In this document: one piece after another, positions 1 to 7,616 of the stretch
How the letters are laid out: the number at the start of each line of letters is the position of its first letter
Numbering within the stretch: position 1 is the stretch's first letter
Source: Tengunoibacter tsumagoiensis
Lineage (GTDB): Bacteria; Chloroflexota; Ktedonobacteria; Ktedonobacterales; Ktedonobacteraceae
DNA length: 64,000 nucleotides
Direction: 5' to 3'
NCBI RefSeq assembly: GCF_003967535.1
Contig: NZ_BIFR01000002.1
Span: 992,001-1,056,000, forward strand
Position numbers and translations under genes: made by a program
The notes under the pieces: model-generated
What the model was told of the DNA's origin: nothing
Database searches by the model: none
What the model saw: the letters and a program-made list of their open reading frames with translations, nothing else

Positions 1-330
1 TGGTCCTTCAACAAAGCGCATCTCTCCTCCACCTGGAAGGTGAAGGGTAAACCGGTGTAACGATCCATGAATGGGTTCATGGTGCTTCCTGGTTCCATCG
101 GGGAAGAGCAAACTCAGTCGGTCAGACGCATCCTTGAAACAGGTGACGCCATGTTGGAGGAGCCATCGATAGACCTGTAATTGCTCTTCTGGTTTGAGAG
201 GGGGGATCGTGATTCTTTGTTCACTGAAGTCTTCTCCCTCTTCTGATGTCAGCTCTGTAGTCGGTTTTAAAAACGCTTCCCCGCCTCGTTTTTTCTGTTT
301 ATCTAGGATTCGTTTCAGTCTCGTTAACAC
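1..330 (-). CDS. Partial gene of unknown function, runs off the left edge
   Basis: A reading frame on the minus strand stays open for 110 codons from a GTG at 330 to the window edge. AGGAG lies six bases before the GTG, which supports that start. The N-terminus (VLTRLKRILDKQKKRGG) is basic and probably helical, followed by an acidic, polar stretch and a segment ending near RFTLHLPGGGEMRFVEG. I recognise no family. It overlaps the end of the upstream receiver-like gene by about 30 bases, so the two are probably translated together. The C-terminus is outside the window. Confidence 0.55.
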   Translation of the reverse strand, partial: MLTRLKRILDKQKKRGGEAFLKPTTELTSEEGEDFSEQRITIPPLKPEEQLQVYRWLLQHGVTCFKDASDRLSLLFPDGTRKHHEPIHGSLHRFTLHLPGGGEMRFVEGP

Positions 331-694
331 TTATTTCTCCTCTTATAAGCTCGAGCAATGCTTTCACCGTAAACGGCTTGAACAAGATATGTGCGTTGTG
401 TTGATGGCGTAGTTCTTCAGCGACCTTCGTCTCTTTGGCATCCACCAGGACGATCAACCGGGCAGACGGACAACAGGAGTGAAGTCCTGTGACTATGCTC
501 GGCAGATTCTTGCTATCCAGGTCAATTACCATGAGGTCCGGTTTGATGGTGAGCTGTGGAAGTTCACTGAAAGCGATCACATGATCCTCAAAACTTTTGA
601 CAGAGAAGTGTTCTAAGCGGAGCTGGAGTTCAATGATCGCGCAGACGGAGTTCCAGGGTTTAATGATGACCGCCTTCTGTGTCAGGTCCATCAA
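299..694 (-). CDS. Receiver-like (CheY-fold) single-domain protein
   Basis: This 131-residue protein has the alternating pattern of a response-regulator receiver domain: a first strand (KAVIIKP), a central strand ending in DLMVIDLD with an Asp at the phosphoacceptor place, and a late strand with a Lys-Pro pair (ILFKPFTVKALLELI) as in receivers. The acidic pair after the first strand is missing (it reads KPWNS), so phosphorylation is uncertain. No output domain is present. The gene overlaps the small gene upstream by about 35 bases and the partial gene downstream by about 30, forming a tight three-gene minus-strand set divergent from the XRE-TPR regulator. AAGGAG precedes the double ATG start. 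It may be an atypical receiver that acts by protein contact. Confidence 0.6.
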   Translation of the reverse strand: MMDLTQKAVIIKPWNSVCAIIELQLRLEHFSVKSFEDHVIAFSELPQLTIKPDLMVIDLDSKNLPSIVTGLHSCCPSARLIVLVDAKETKVAEELRHQHNAHILFKPFTVKALLELIRGEISVNETETNPR

Positions 695-917
695 ACAGCT
701 CTCCTTTCATGTTCCATACGTCATCATCGATAAGGATGGCTCGAACCTCTTCCTGCTTTCCTGCCAGGTGCAATTGCTGTAAATGGTCATATATGCGCTC
801 CATATGGGCAGTGATTGCCTCATGATTAGAGACGACAGCGAGACCATAGAGTCCATTGCTTGCCCCTTGTGCTTCTCGCTCAAAATTCTCTCTCATCCGC
901 TGTATATTGCTTTTCAT
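660..917 (-). CDS. Small hypothetical protein, first gene of the minus-strand set
   Basis: This is an 85-residue soluble protein starting MKSNIQRMRENFEREAQGAS. I chose the ATG at 917, not the one 13 codons earlier, because GAGGGAGCA sits directly before it as a ribosome binding site. The middle is helical with several His residues (AITAHMERIYDHLQQLHLAG), and it ends in an acidic tail closing with His-His. I recognise no family. Its end overlaps the receiver-like gene, which implies coupled translation. Confidence 0.5.
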   Translation of the reverse strand: MKSNIQRMRENFEREAQGASNGLYGLAVVSNHEAITAHMERIYDHLQQLHLAGKQEEVRAILIDDDVWNMKGELFDGPDTEGGHH

Positions 918-1053
918 TGCTCCCTCAAAGTAACAGATCCAACTCATTACGAACAAACGCTTTAAAACCTGGTTTGTATTACTGTCTATTGATACAATAC
1001 CCTAGAATTATGAAGAATAGATTGCCCATACTATGACAAATGTTGCAATTTTA

Positions 1054-1081
1054 TTGATAAATGAATGAGGTATGATACAAT
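1054..1081 (+). promoter_or_regulatory. Candidate promoter for the XRE-TPR gene
   Basis: TTGATA at 1054-1059 and TACAAT at 1076-1081 are 16 bases apart, in the A+T-rich gap between the minus-strand set and the regulator. The ATG used for the regulator lies 57 bases downstream. Confidence 0.45.
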
Positions 1082-1137
1082 ATGCGTAAAATATCCATTG
1101 TTCTATGCTTGTCAATATGTTTGAGGGGAGCTGGATC

Positions 1138-2577
1138 ATGGTGCCATTAAAAAAAGGGAACGACAAGTTACGATATCAAAGGGAAGTGCGCGGTTGGTCT
1201 CAAGCTGTCGTCGCAATGAAAATAGGGACTGCTACAGAAGTAATATCTAGATGGGAAACGGGAGGGCGCACCCCTGGGCGATTTTATCAAACAAAGCTTT
1301 GTGAGCTATTTGAGCAAACAGCAGAAGAACTTGGGTTTGTTGCTCCGATAGAGGGAGAGAAGACTGCCGTCGTTGTTGAAGATTTGCCAAATGATGCCAA
1401 AACAAACTACATCTCTGTAAACCACCTCTCTACGGCAATTTCGCAAGGTATAATTGAAGCAGTAAAAGATATGGGAGGTTTGGATATGGAGAGTACACGT
1501 CGTGAGGCTCTGAAAACCATCGCAGCACTTTCTAGTGGTGCATTCTATACCTATCAGACTACTACAGATATAGAGGTTTTAGAAAGACTTTCAAAAGCTT
1601 TAAAGCGTAATCCATCTGGATTAGATCAGCAGGTCCTGGAAAGCCTGGAAGCCGTTGTCAAAAAGAAACGGTTACAATTTGCAAGTAGCGAAGGCCAGGA
1701 ATGGAAAGATATTTTACAGGACGCGTATGGAACACTTAGCCTCATAACTCAGCATCTAGAGCGCTCTCAACCTCCAAAAACGTATGCGAGACTCTGTAAC
1801 CTTGCCAGTGAGACCAGCTATCTTATAGGGAATATCTTTTATAATGAGGGACGCTATGAGATTACTGATAGATATTATGCTGAAGCATTAGAGGCAGCGA
1901 AAGAAGCGAAGAATGATGCTTTAAGCTCTGTCATTTTTACTGGTCGTGGGCTTGTTTCAATTTATATAGGTGAGCCGCTGAAAGGGTTACCGTTTCTTGA
2001 GCAAGCAAAGATTTTGGCCGCCCGTACATCTTCACATGATATGCTACGCACCTGGATTTGTGCAGTTCATAGTGAAATACATGCCAGATCACACAACTAT
2101 ACTAGCTTTCTACAAGAAATAGAGAATGCCAAGACTTTTCTGGCGAGAAATAATGGAGGTATAGCTCCCCTTTCCTTTGAGGATGCGATCATACACGCAC
2201 ATATAAGTGAGTCGAAACTATTTGGATTTGAGGGAATCGGATACATACAATTTAACAAATCAGTAGAAGCACAGAAAGCTCTTACAACGCAGCTAAATCG
2301 TATAAAAGAAACCCCGAATGCATCACGGCTGAAGGATCAGTCCGTTACCCTTGTAGATTTAGGTCTTGCCTATACACAACAGGCGGAAATTAAAGCTGCG
2401 TGTGATTGTATAGGCCAGGCCCTTGATTGTATTCAGGTGACTGGTCTAACAAGCTCTTTTCAAAGAGTCGTGAAAATAAAGCAAGAATTAAAGCCGTGGG
2501 AGCGTATGCCACAGGTAAAATCTCTCAATGAGCAGATGGCGCATACTTTAACAACTCTTCAAGGAGGATATGCATGA
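1138..2577 (+). CDS. XRE-family regulator with TPR-like helical C-terminus
   Basis: This 479-residue protein probably binds DNA through an N-terminal helix-turn-helix (residues ~8-65; LRYQREVRGWSQAVVAMKIG followed by VISRWETGGRTPG). The rest is all-helical with repeated pairs of helices (for example ITDRYYAEALEAAKEAKNDA and VDLGLAYTQQAEIKAACDCI), typical of TPR repeats that bind a peptide or partner protein. GAGGGGAG before the ATG at 1138 favours that start over the ATG at 1105. The stop overlaps the next start by four bases (ATGA), so it is translationally coupled to the flavoprotein gene. Such XRE-TPR proteins often respond to small signals in multicellular Gram-positive and Chloroflexota bacteria; the signal here is unknown. 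Confidence 0.75.
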   Translation: MVPLKKGNDKLRYQREVRGWSQAVVAMKIGTATEVISRWETGGRTPGRFYQTKLCELFEQTAEELGFVAPIEGEKTAVVVEDLPNDAKTNYISVNHLSTAISQGIIEAVKDMGGLDMESTRREALKTIAALSSGAFYTYQTTTDIEVLERLSKALKRNPSGLDQQVLESLEAVVKKKRLQFASSEGQEWKDILQDAYGTLSLITQHLERSQPPKTYARLCNLASETSYLIGNIFYNEGRYEITDRYYAEALEAAKEAKNDALSSVIFTGRGLVSIYIGEPLKGLPFLEQAKILAARTSSHDMLRTWICAVHSEIHARSHNYTSFLQEIENAKTFLARNNGGIAPLSFEDAIIHAHISESKLFGFEGIGYIQFNKSVEAQKALTTQLNRIKETPNASRLKDQSVTLVDLGLAYTQQAEIKAACDCIGQALDCIQVTGLTSSFQRVVKIKQELKPWERMPQVKSLNEQMAHTLTTLQGGYA

Positions 2578-3095
2578 CTACTTGGAGACAAGGAAAAGGT
2601 GTTCTTTACGTTGTTGCTTGTGGAAGCTCAAAGGCGGAGCTCGTCTATGCCTTTGTAGCCAGGGCACAAGAAGAGGGTTGGAATGTGTGCGCAATTGTTA
2701 CTCCAAGTGCAAAAAAATTCTTGAATATTCCGCTGCTCTCCAAAGTGACAGGATATCCAGTACGAAGCGAATATAAACAACCAGATGAGCCTGACCTCCT
2801 GCCACGTGCTGACGGTATTGTTGTGCTTCCTGCTACCTTCAACACGATAAATAAATGGGCGCTAGGCATTAGCGATACACTTGCGGTTGGTATCCTCAGT
2901 GAGTATACAGGATTACATACGCCCATTGTTGCTGTTCCCTGTTGTTCCGGTGGACTTGATACCAATCCAGCTTTCAGGCGCAGTCTTCGCATGCTCAAGC
3001 GATATGGCATACATGTGTTATCGAATGAATCATTAACGAGCGATCCCTTTCTCAATGAAACTATTTTAGACAATCTCACACGAGGTAGGGAATAA
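2574..3095 (+). CDS. Flavoprotein of the phosphopantothenoylcysteine decarboxylase-like fold
   Basis: This 173-residue protein matches the flavoprotein (HFCD) fold. It has a first strand and loop VLYVVACGSSKAELVYAFV, and the sequence PATFNTINKWALGISDTLA corresponds to the PAxxNTxxKxxxGxxD flavin-binding motif of this family. A later loop (AVPCCSGGLDTNPAF) follows a substrate-side strand. Proteins of this fold bind FMN and decarboxylate cysteine-containing compounds (CoaC, EpiD, Dfp). It is single-domain, with no CoaB part, and it is coupled by a four-base overlap to the XRE-TPR regulator, so a housekeeping CoA role is unlikely. AGGAGG precedes the start. The substrate cannot be read from the sequence. 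Confidence 0.75.
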   Translation: MTTWRQGKGVLYVVACGSSKAELVYAFVARAQEEGWNVCAIVTPSAKKFLNIPLLSKVTGYPVRSEYKQPDEPDLLPRADGIVVLPATFNTINKWALGISDTLAVGILSEYTGLHTPIVAVPCCSGGLDTNPAFRRSLRMLKRYGIHVLSNESLTSDPFLNETILDNLTRGRE

Positions 3096-3386
3096 ACCTG
3101 GGATGCTCTGATGGTTAGCGTAAGGTTGCTCCGCTAGTCGTGTCTCACACAAATCTTCTGCTACGGCCATACAAATGATCAACATATACCGAGCCAAGGG
3201 AATCTCTAGAAGCAGTTCACAGAAATATTCTATCAGATGTGGCAGGCCCTGGTGTTTTAATGATGAAAGTATAACCCCCTGATCTTTCTAAAAGAGAATC
3301 CACTCCAAAATGAATCCTCCTAACAGTGGAACTTCTTCTGGGGAAGGTGCAAGAAAGCCGAATTGGAAGTACCACTGTACCGTATA
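3096..3386. other. Intergenic, no gene seen
   Basis: This stretch lies between the flavoprotein stop and the convergent ATPase remnant. I see no open frame with family likeness and no clear hairpin terminator. Confidence 0.5.
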
Positions 3387-3713
3387 TTAAATCCTGCTAA
3401 CTTCAGTGCTTCCGTCGACAAGCTTCATTTGATACTTGTTTTCAAACTCATTAAAAACCTCGTCCTGATGTGAGACAACAATCACACATGCTAACTCGTC
3501 TTTCAATGCCTGGAGGACGTGGATCATATCTTGGCAGCCAGTTGTGTCCAGGCTTCCAAAGCCTTCATCAATAATGACAGACTCTACGCGGTGGCTTTCA
3601 CCTCCAGCGTATCGACCAATACCCATCGCCAGGCTGACAGCAATGCGGAACTGTTGACTTCCACTCAGCAATTCAACATCTAATGGCTGCTCTGTATGGT
3701 GTTTCTGGTGAGA
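3387..3713 (-). pseudogene. C-terminal remnant of an SbcC/Rad50-like ATPase
   Basis: The frame is open only back to a TAA at 3714-3716, and it encodes just the last ~108 residues of a much larger protein. It holds the ABC signature (LSGSQQFRIAVSLAMGIG) and the Walker B region with the D-loop (VESVIIDEGFGSLD), then the switch strand and His (VIVVSHQDEV). This is the C-terminal half-domain of SbcC/Rad50-type DNA-repair or defence ATPases. The N-terminal Walker A part and the coiled coil are absent, so it cannot hydrolyse ATP by itself. It lies just upstream of the type I restriction locus and probably marks a deletion point. Confidence 0.75.
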
Positions 3714-3977
3714 TTAGTCGGCTGAAGCCAGGAATTGCGTGTCTGCCATCTTGCAAGGTAGCAGACACTTGAGTTAAAATAAAAGACACATCGTGACGCT
3801 AGCAGTTCGAATGACGCTGGCAATCATTCTTCCTTTTTCTATTCTGGTGGCACTCTCTTTTTTTATAAGCAGAGTGATTGGCTCCACAACGGGACTCGTG
3901 TCATGTTCGTGTGGATGGTATCTCAAAATCTTTCCCAGACTGTACCTCTTATAGAAAGTTGATGGCAAACGTCTTTC
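3714..3977. other. Gap before hsdM with a short membrane-segment remnant
   Basis: A 53-codon plus-strand frame at 3793-3954 encodes one clear hydrophobic helix (MTLAIILPFSILVALSFFIS) followed by a basic residue. It looks like the trans-membrane piece of a lost sensor protein rather than a gene. The bases just before the hsdM ATG (3978) show no strong Shine-Dalgarno sequence. Confidence 0.3.
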
Positions 3978-6353
3978 ATGGCAGTAAAGAAAAGTGAAAT
4001 TTATAGTTCGTTGTGGAAGCTGTGCGACGAGCTTCGTGGTGGGATGGATGCCTCGCAGTATAAAGACTATATTCTGGTCCTTCTGTTTATGAAATATGTC
4101 TCCGATAAGTATGCTGGTGATCCCCATGCTGAGGTGGTCATCCCCGAGGGTGGTAGCTTTGCGGATATGGTGGCATTGGACGGCAAGAAGGATATTGGCG
4201 ATGGCATTAATAAGATTATCGCGAAACTCGCTGAGGCCAATAATCTCCGCGGCGTGATCGATGTGGCAGACTTTAATGATGAGGATAAGCTGGGCAAGGG
4301 CAAGGAGATGCAAGATCGCCTCTCAAATCTGGTGAAGATTTTTAATTCACCAGAGCTCGACTTCCGCAAGAATCGCGCTGAGGGTGATGACCTGCTGGGT
4401 GATGCCTATGAGTATCTGATGCGCCACTTTGCGACTGAGTCTGGTAAAAGTAAGGGGCAGTTCTATACTCCAGCTGAGGTCTCGCGCATTATGGCGAAAG
4501 TGATTGGTATCAGTAAAGCGACGAGCGCCAGGCAGACTCTCTATGATCCAACCTGCGGCTCCGGCTCACTACTGTTGAAGGCCGCTGATGAGTCGCCGGT
4601 GGGCATTTCGATCTATGGCCAGGAGATGGATAACTCAACCTATGCTCTGGCTACCATGAATATGTTTTTGCATAATCATCCAACTGCTGTTATCCACCGC
4701 GATAATTCGCTGGCGCACCCCTATTTTAAACAGGGCTCTGAGAATAAGCCCGAAGATACACGACTGGCGACGTTTGATTTTGCGGTTGCCAATCCCCCCT
4801 TCTCCAGCAAGGCCTGGAGCAATGGTTTTAACGCGTATGCAGACCCCTATGGACGCTTCGCACTGGGCGTGCCACCGCAGAAGAATGGAGACTATGCTTT
4901 CCTCTTGCATATCCTGCATTCGCTCAAAAGTACCGGACGTGGCGCAGTGATTCTGCCCCATGGTGTGCTGTTTCGTGGCAACGCGGAGGCGGAGATCCGT
5001 AAGAATATTATCGAGCGCGGCTATATTCGTGGCATTATCGGGCTACCTGCCAATCTGTTCTATGGAACGGGCATCCCGGCCTGCATTATTGTGCTGGATA
5101 AAGAGAACGCCCATGCCCGTACTGGGATCTTTATGATTGATGCCAGCAAGGGCTTTATGAAGGATGGCAATAAGAATCGCTTGCGCCACCAGGATATTCA
5201 TAAGATTGTCGATGTCTTTAACCGCCAGCTTGAGCTTCCGCGCTACTCGCGTATGGTGGGCCTGGATGAGATTATCGAGAATGATTATAATCTGAATATT
5301 CCCCGCTATATTGATAGCTCGGAGCCTGAGGATCTGCACGATATCGAGGCACACCTGCTCGGTGGTATCCCCGATCGCGATATCGAGGCCCTCTCAGGCT
5401 ACTGGGAGATCTTCCCATCCCTCAAACAACATCTGTTTGCCGCTGATCTGCGTCCCGGCTATAGCCAGTTGCGTGTTTCCAATGACGAGATCAAAGCGAC
5501 GATCTTTGCCCATCCCGAGTTTGTGCAGTACAACCAGGCGATCACCGAGCTCTTCAAGCGCTGGCAGGCCAATAATAGTCCAGGCCTGTATGGGCTGGGT
5601 GTTGGTAGTCATCCGAAACAGCTGATCGAGCGGCTCTCCGAGGATATCCTGCAGGTGTTTGGACAGGCTCAGCTCGTCGATAAGTACGATGTCTATCAGC
5701 ACCTGATGAGCTACTGGTCGGATGTGATGCAGGACGATGTCTACCTGATCGCGCTGGATGGCTGGAAGGCCAGCAGCGATCTGATCCCTGCTAATCTAAT
5801 CATCCAACGCTACTTCCAGACGGAGCAGCAACAGATTGAGAAGCTGGAAGCCGACAAAGAGGCGATCACGCTCAAGATGACCGAGCTGGAAGAGGAACAT
5901 ACCGGTGAGGGTGGCCTCTTAGAGGAAGCGGTGAACGAGAAGGGCAAGCTGACCCGCGCTAGCGTCAAGATCCGCATCAAAACCATTTTCGGCGAGCCCG
6001 ATAGCGAACAGGAACGCGAACTGCTCGATACCTATCTGACGCTGCTGGATCAGGAGGCCGAGGCAAGCAAGAAGGTGAAGACTGCCCAGAAGGCCCTCGA
6101 TGCAAAGGTGGTAAAGAAGTATGAGCAACTGAGCGAGGATGAGGTGAAGGTGTTGGTGATTGAAGATAAGTGGCTGGAGACTCTGAATGGAGATGTGCAG
6201 GGTGAGCTGAATCGGGTTTCGCAGGCGTTGGCGGGGCGGGTGAAGGAGCTTGCAGAGCGATATGATGTTCCGTTGCCTCTTCTTTCAAGAGATGCCGAAG
6301 AACTGACTCATAAGGTTGAAGCTCATTTAAAAAGTATGGGGCTTGTATGGTAG
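3978..6353 (+). CDS. hsdM: Type I restriction-modification system, methyltransferase subunit HsdM
   Basis: This 791-residue N6-adenine methyltransferase subunit methylates the host target and, with HsdS, forms the core of the type I complex. The N-terminal helical domain (residues ~5-150) is followed by QFYTP (161-165), the S-adenosylmethionine motif DPTCGSGSLLL (190-200) and the catalytic motif NPPF (272-275). Ordinary HsdM proteins are about 500 residues. Here about 300 more follow, including a likely coiled coil (EQQQIEKLEADKEAITLKM) and a Lys/Glu-rich helical end, which may take part in subunit contacts. The stop overlaps the hsdS start by seven bases. The first protein of the operon starts at ATG 3978 without a strong ribosome binding site. 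Confidence 0.95.
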   Translation: MAVKKSEIYSSLWKLCDELRGGMDASQYKDYILVLLFMKYVSDKYAGDPHAEVVIPEGGSFADMVALDGKKDIGDGINKIIAKLAEANNLRGVIDVADFNDEDKLGKGKEMQDRLSNLVKIFNSPELDFRKNRAEGDDLLGDAYEYLMRHFATESGKSKGQFYTPAEVSRIMAKVIGISKATSARQTLYDPTCGSGSLLLKAADESPVGISIYGQEMDNSTYALATMNMFLHNHPTAVIHRDNSLAHPYFKQGSENKPEDTRLATFDFAVANPPFSSKAWSNGFNAYADPYGRFALGVPPQKNGDYAFLLHILHSLKSTGRGAVILPHGVLFRGNAEAEIRKNIIERGYIRGIIGLPANLFYGTGIPACIIVLDKENAHARTGIFMIDASKGFMKDGNKNRLRHQDIHKIVDVFNRQLELPRYSRMVGLDEIIENDYNLNIPRYIDSSEPEDLHDIEAHLLGGIPDRDIEALSGYWEIFPSLKQHLFAADLRPGYSQLRVSNDEIKATIFAHPEFVQYNQAITELFKRWQANNSPGLYGLGVGSHPKQLIERLSEDILQVFGQAQLVDKYDVYQHLMSYWSDVMQDDVYLIALDGWKASSDLIPANLIIQRYFQTEQQQIEKLEADKEAITLKMTELEEEHTGEGGLLEEAVNEKGKLTRASVKIRIKTIFGEPDSEQERELLDTYLTLLDQEAEASKKVKTAQKALDAKVVKKYEQLSEDEVKVLVIEDKWLETLNGDVQGELNRVSQALAGRVKELAERYDVPLPLLSRDAEELTHKVEAHLKSMGLVW

Positions 6354-7615
6354 CAACATCAAAAGTCACGATGGTAAATCTGGGATATAAACAAACAGAT
6401 TTAGGCATGATTCCGGAAGATTGGGAGGCCAAAACTTTCGGTGAAGTTATGACTGGGTTTACGAGCGGGGCCACGCCTTCTCGGACACATCCCGAATTTT
6501 TTAAAGGGGATATACGTTGGATCACCAGTAGAGAGCTGGGTTACAACGTTATTAATGATACAATTGAGAAGATATCAGTTGAAGCTGTTTTCAAGACAAA
6601 TCTTAAATTGCTTCCTAAAGGAACTTTTTTAATAGCAATTACGGGAATGGAAGCAGAGGGAACAAGAGGAAGATGTGGAATTGTTGGTGAAGAGGCGACA
6701 ACTAACCAGCACTGTATGGCTCTTTTCCCATCTAAAGAGCTGAATACTTCTTATCTTTTTCACTATTATATGTATAAAGGAAAAGCTTTAGCAGTACAAT
6801 ATTGCCAAGGTACAAAACAACAAGATTATACAGGCAAGATTGTCAAATTACTTCCTATTGTGTTTCCTCCATCTATTAAAGAGCAACAAGCCATCGCCAC
6901 CGCCCTCAGCGACATAGATGCCCTGATCACCTCGCTCGACAAGCTGATCTCCAAGAAACGTGCTATCAAGCAGGCGACGATGCAGCAACTGCTGACTGGG
7001 AAGATGCGGTTGCCGGGGTTTAGTGGAAATGAAAATGGCAAATTAGGAGATCTTTTTGACCTAAATCCCAAGAGAACTTTGATTAGTGATACTGACTCAG
7101 TAACTCTTATTCGTATGGAAGACATTTCAGAAAATGGAACCATTCTTAATCAAAATGTTGTGCCCCTGTCGTTGATCAAGAAAGGGCTTACTTTTTTTGA
7201 GCGTAATGATGTGCTTGTGGCTAAGATAACTCCATGTTTTGAAAATGGAAAAGGCGCGTGCCTTGATACTCTAAAGACCAGATTTGGATTTGGTAGCACT
7301 GAGTTTCATATACTTCGGGCGAAGAGAAATGCAATTTCTCGATATATATTTTATCAAACCCAAACTGTTGAATTTAGACAGCAGTTAGAATTGGAGATGA
7401 TTGGTACCGCGGGTCAAAAGAGAGTACCACTGCAGTCTATAAGGAATTATGTATTGCCTGTGCTTCACTCGAGGGAGGAACAACAAGCCATCGCCGCCGT
7501 CCTTTCCGATATGGATACCGAGATCGAGGCGTTAGAACAGAGGCGAGACAAGACAGTCATGGTAAAGCAAGGAATGATGCAAGAGCTACTCACAGGGAAG
7601 ACGAGGTTAGTTTGA
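6347..7615 (+). CDS. hsdS: Type I restriction-modification system, specificity subunit HsdS
   Basis: This 422-residue protein chooses the two-part DNA target. It has the usual two target-recognition domains (~15-180 and ~230-380), each followed by a conserved helical spacer: EEQ-type QQAIATALSDIDALITSLDK ending in MQQLLTGKMRLPGF, and QQAIAAVLSDMDTEIEALEQ ending in MMQELLTGKTRLV. The spacer repeats are close copies of each other, as expected of the pseudo-symmetric family. Base use differs: the recognition domains are more A+T-rich than the spacers and than hsdM and hsdR, the usual sign of recombination swapping recognition domains. The start overlaps the end of hsdM, and the stop is one base before hsdR. 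Confidence 0.93.
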   Translation: MVATSKVTMVNLGYKQTDLGMIPEDWEAKTFGEVMTGFTSGATPSRTHPEFFKGDIRWITSRELGYNVINDTIEKISVEAVFKTNLKLLPKGTFLIAITGMEAEGTRGRCGIVGEEATTNQHCMALFPSKELNTSYLFHYYMYKGKALAVQYCQGTKQQDYTGKIVKLLPIVFPPSIKEQQAIATALSDIDALITSLDKLISKKRAIKQATMQQLLTGKMRLPGFSGNENGKLGDLFDLNPKRTLISDTDSVTLIRMEDISENGTILNQNVVPLSLIKKGLTFFERNDVLVAKITPCFENGKGACLDTLKTRFGFGSTEFHILRAKRNAISRYIFYQTQTVEFRQQLELEMIGTAGQKRVPLQSIRNYVLPVLHSREEQQAIAAVLSDMDTEIEALEQRRDKTVMVKQGMMQELLTGKTRLV

Positions 7616-7616
7616 T

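Noticed and set aside
6347-6525. Pro/Ser-rich minus-strand frame across the hsdM-hsdS junction.
   Set aside because: It is low-complexity composition from the opposite strand of real genes, with no start signal or motif.
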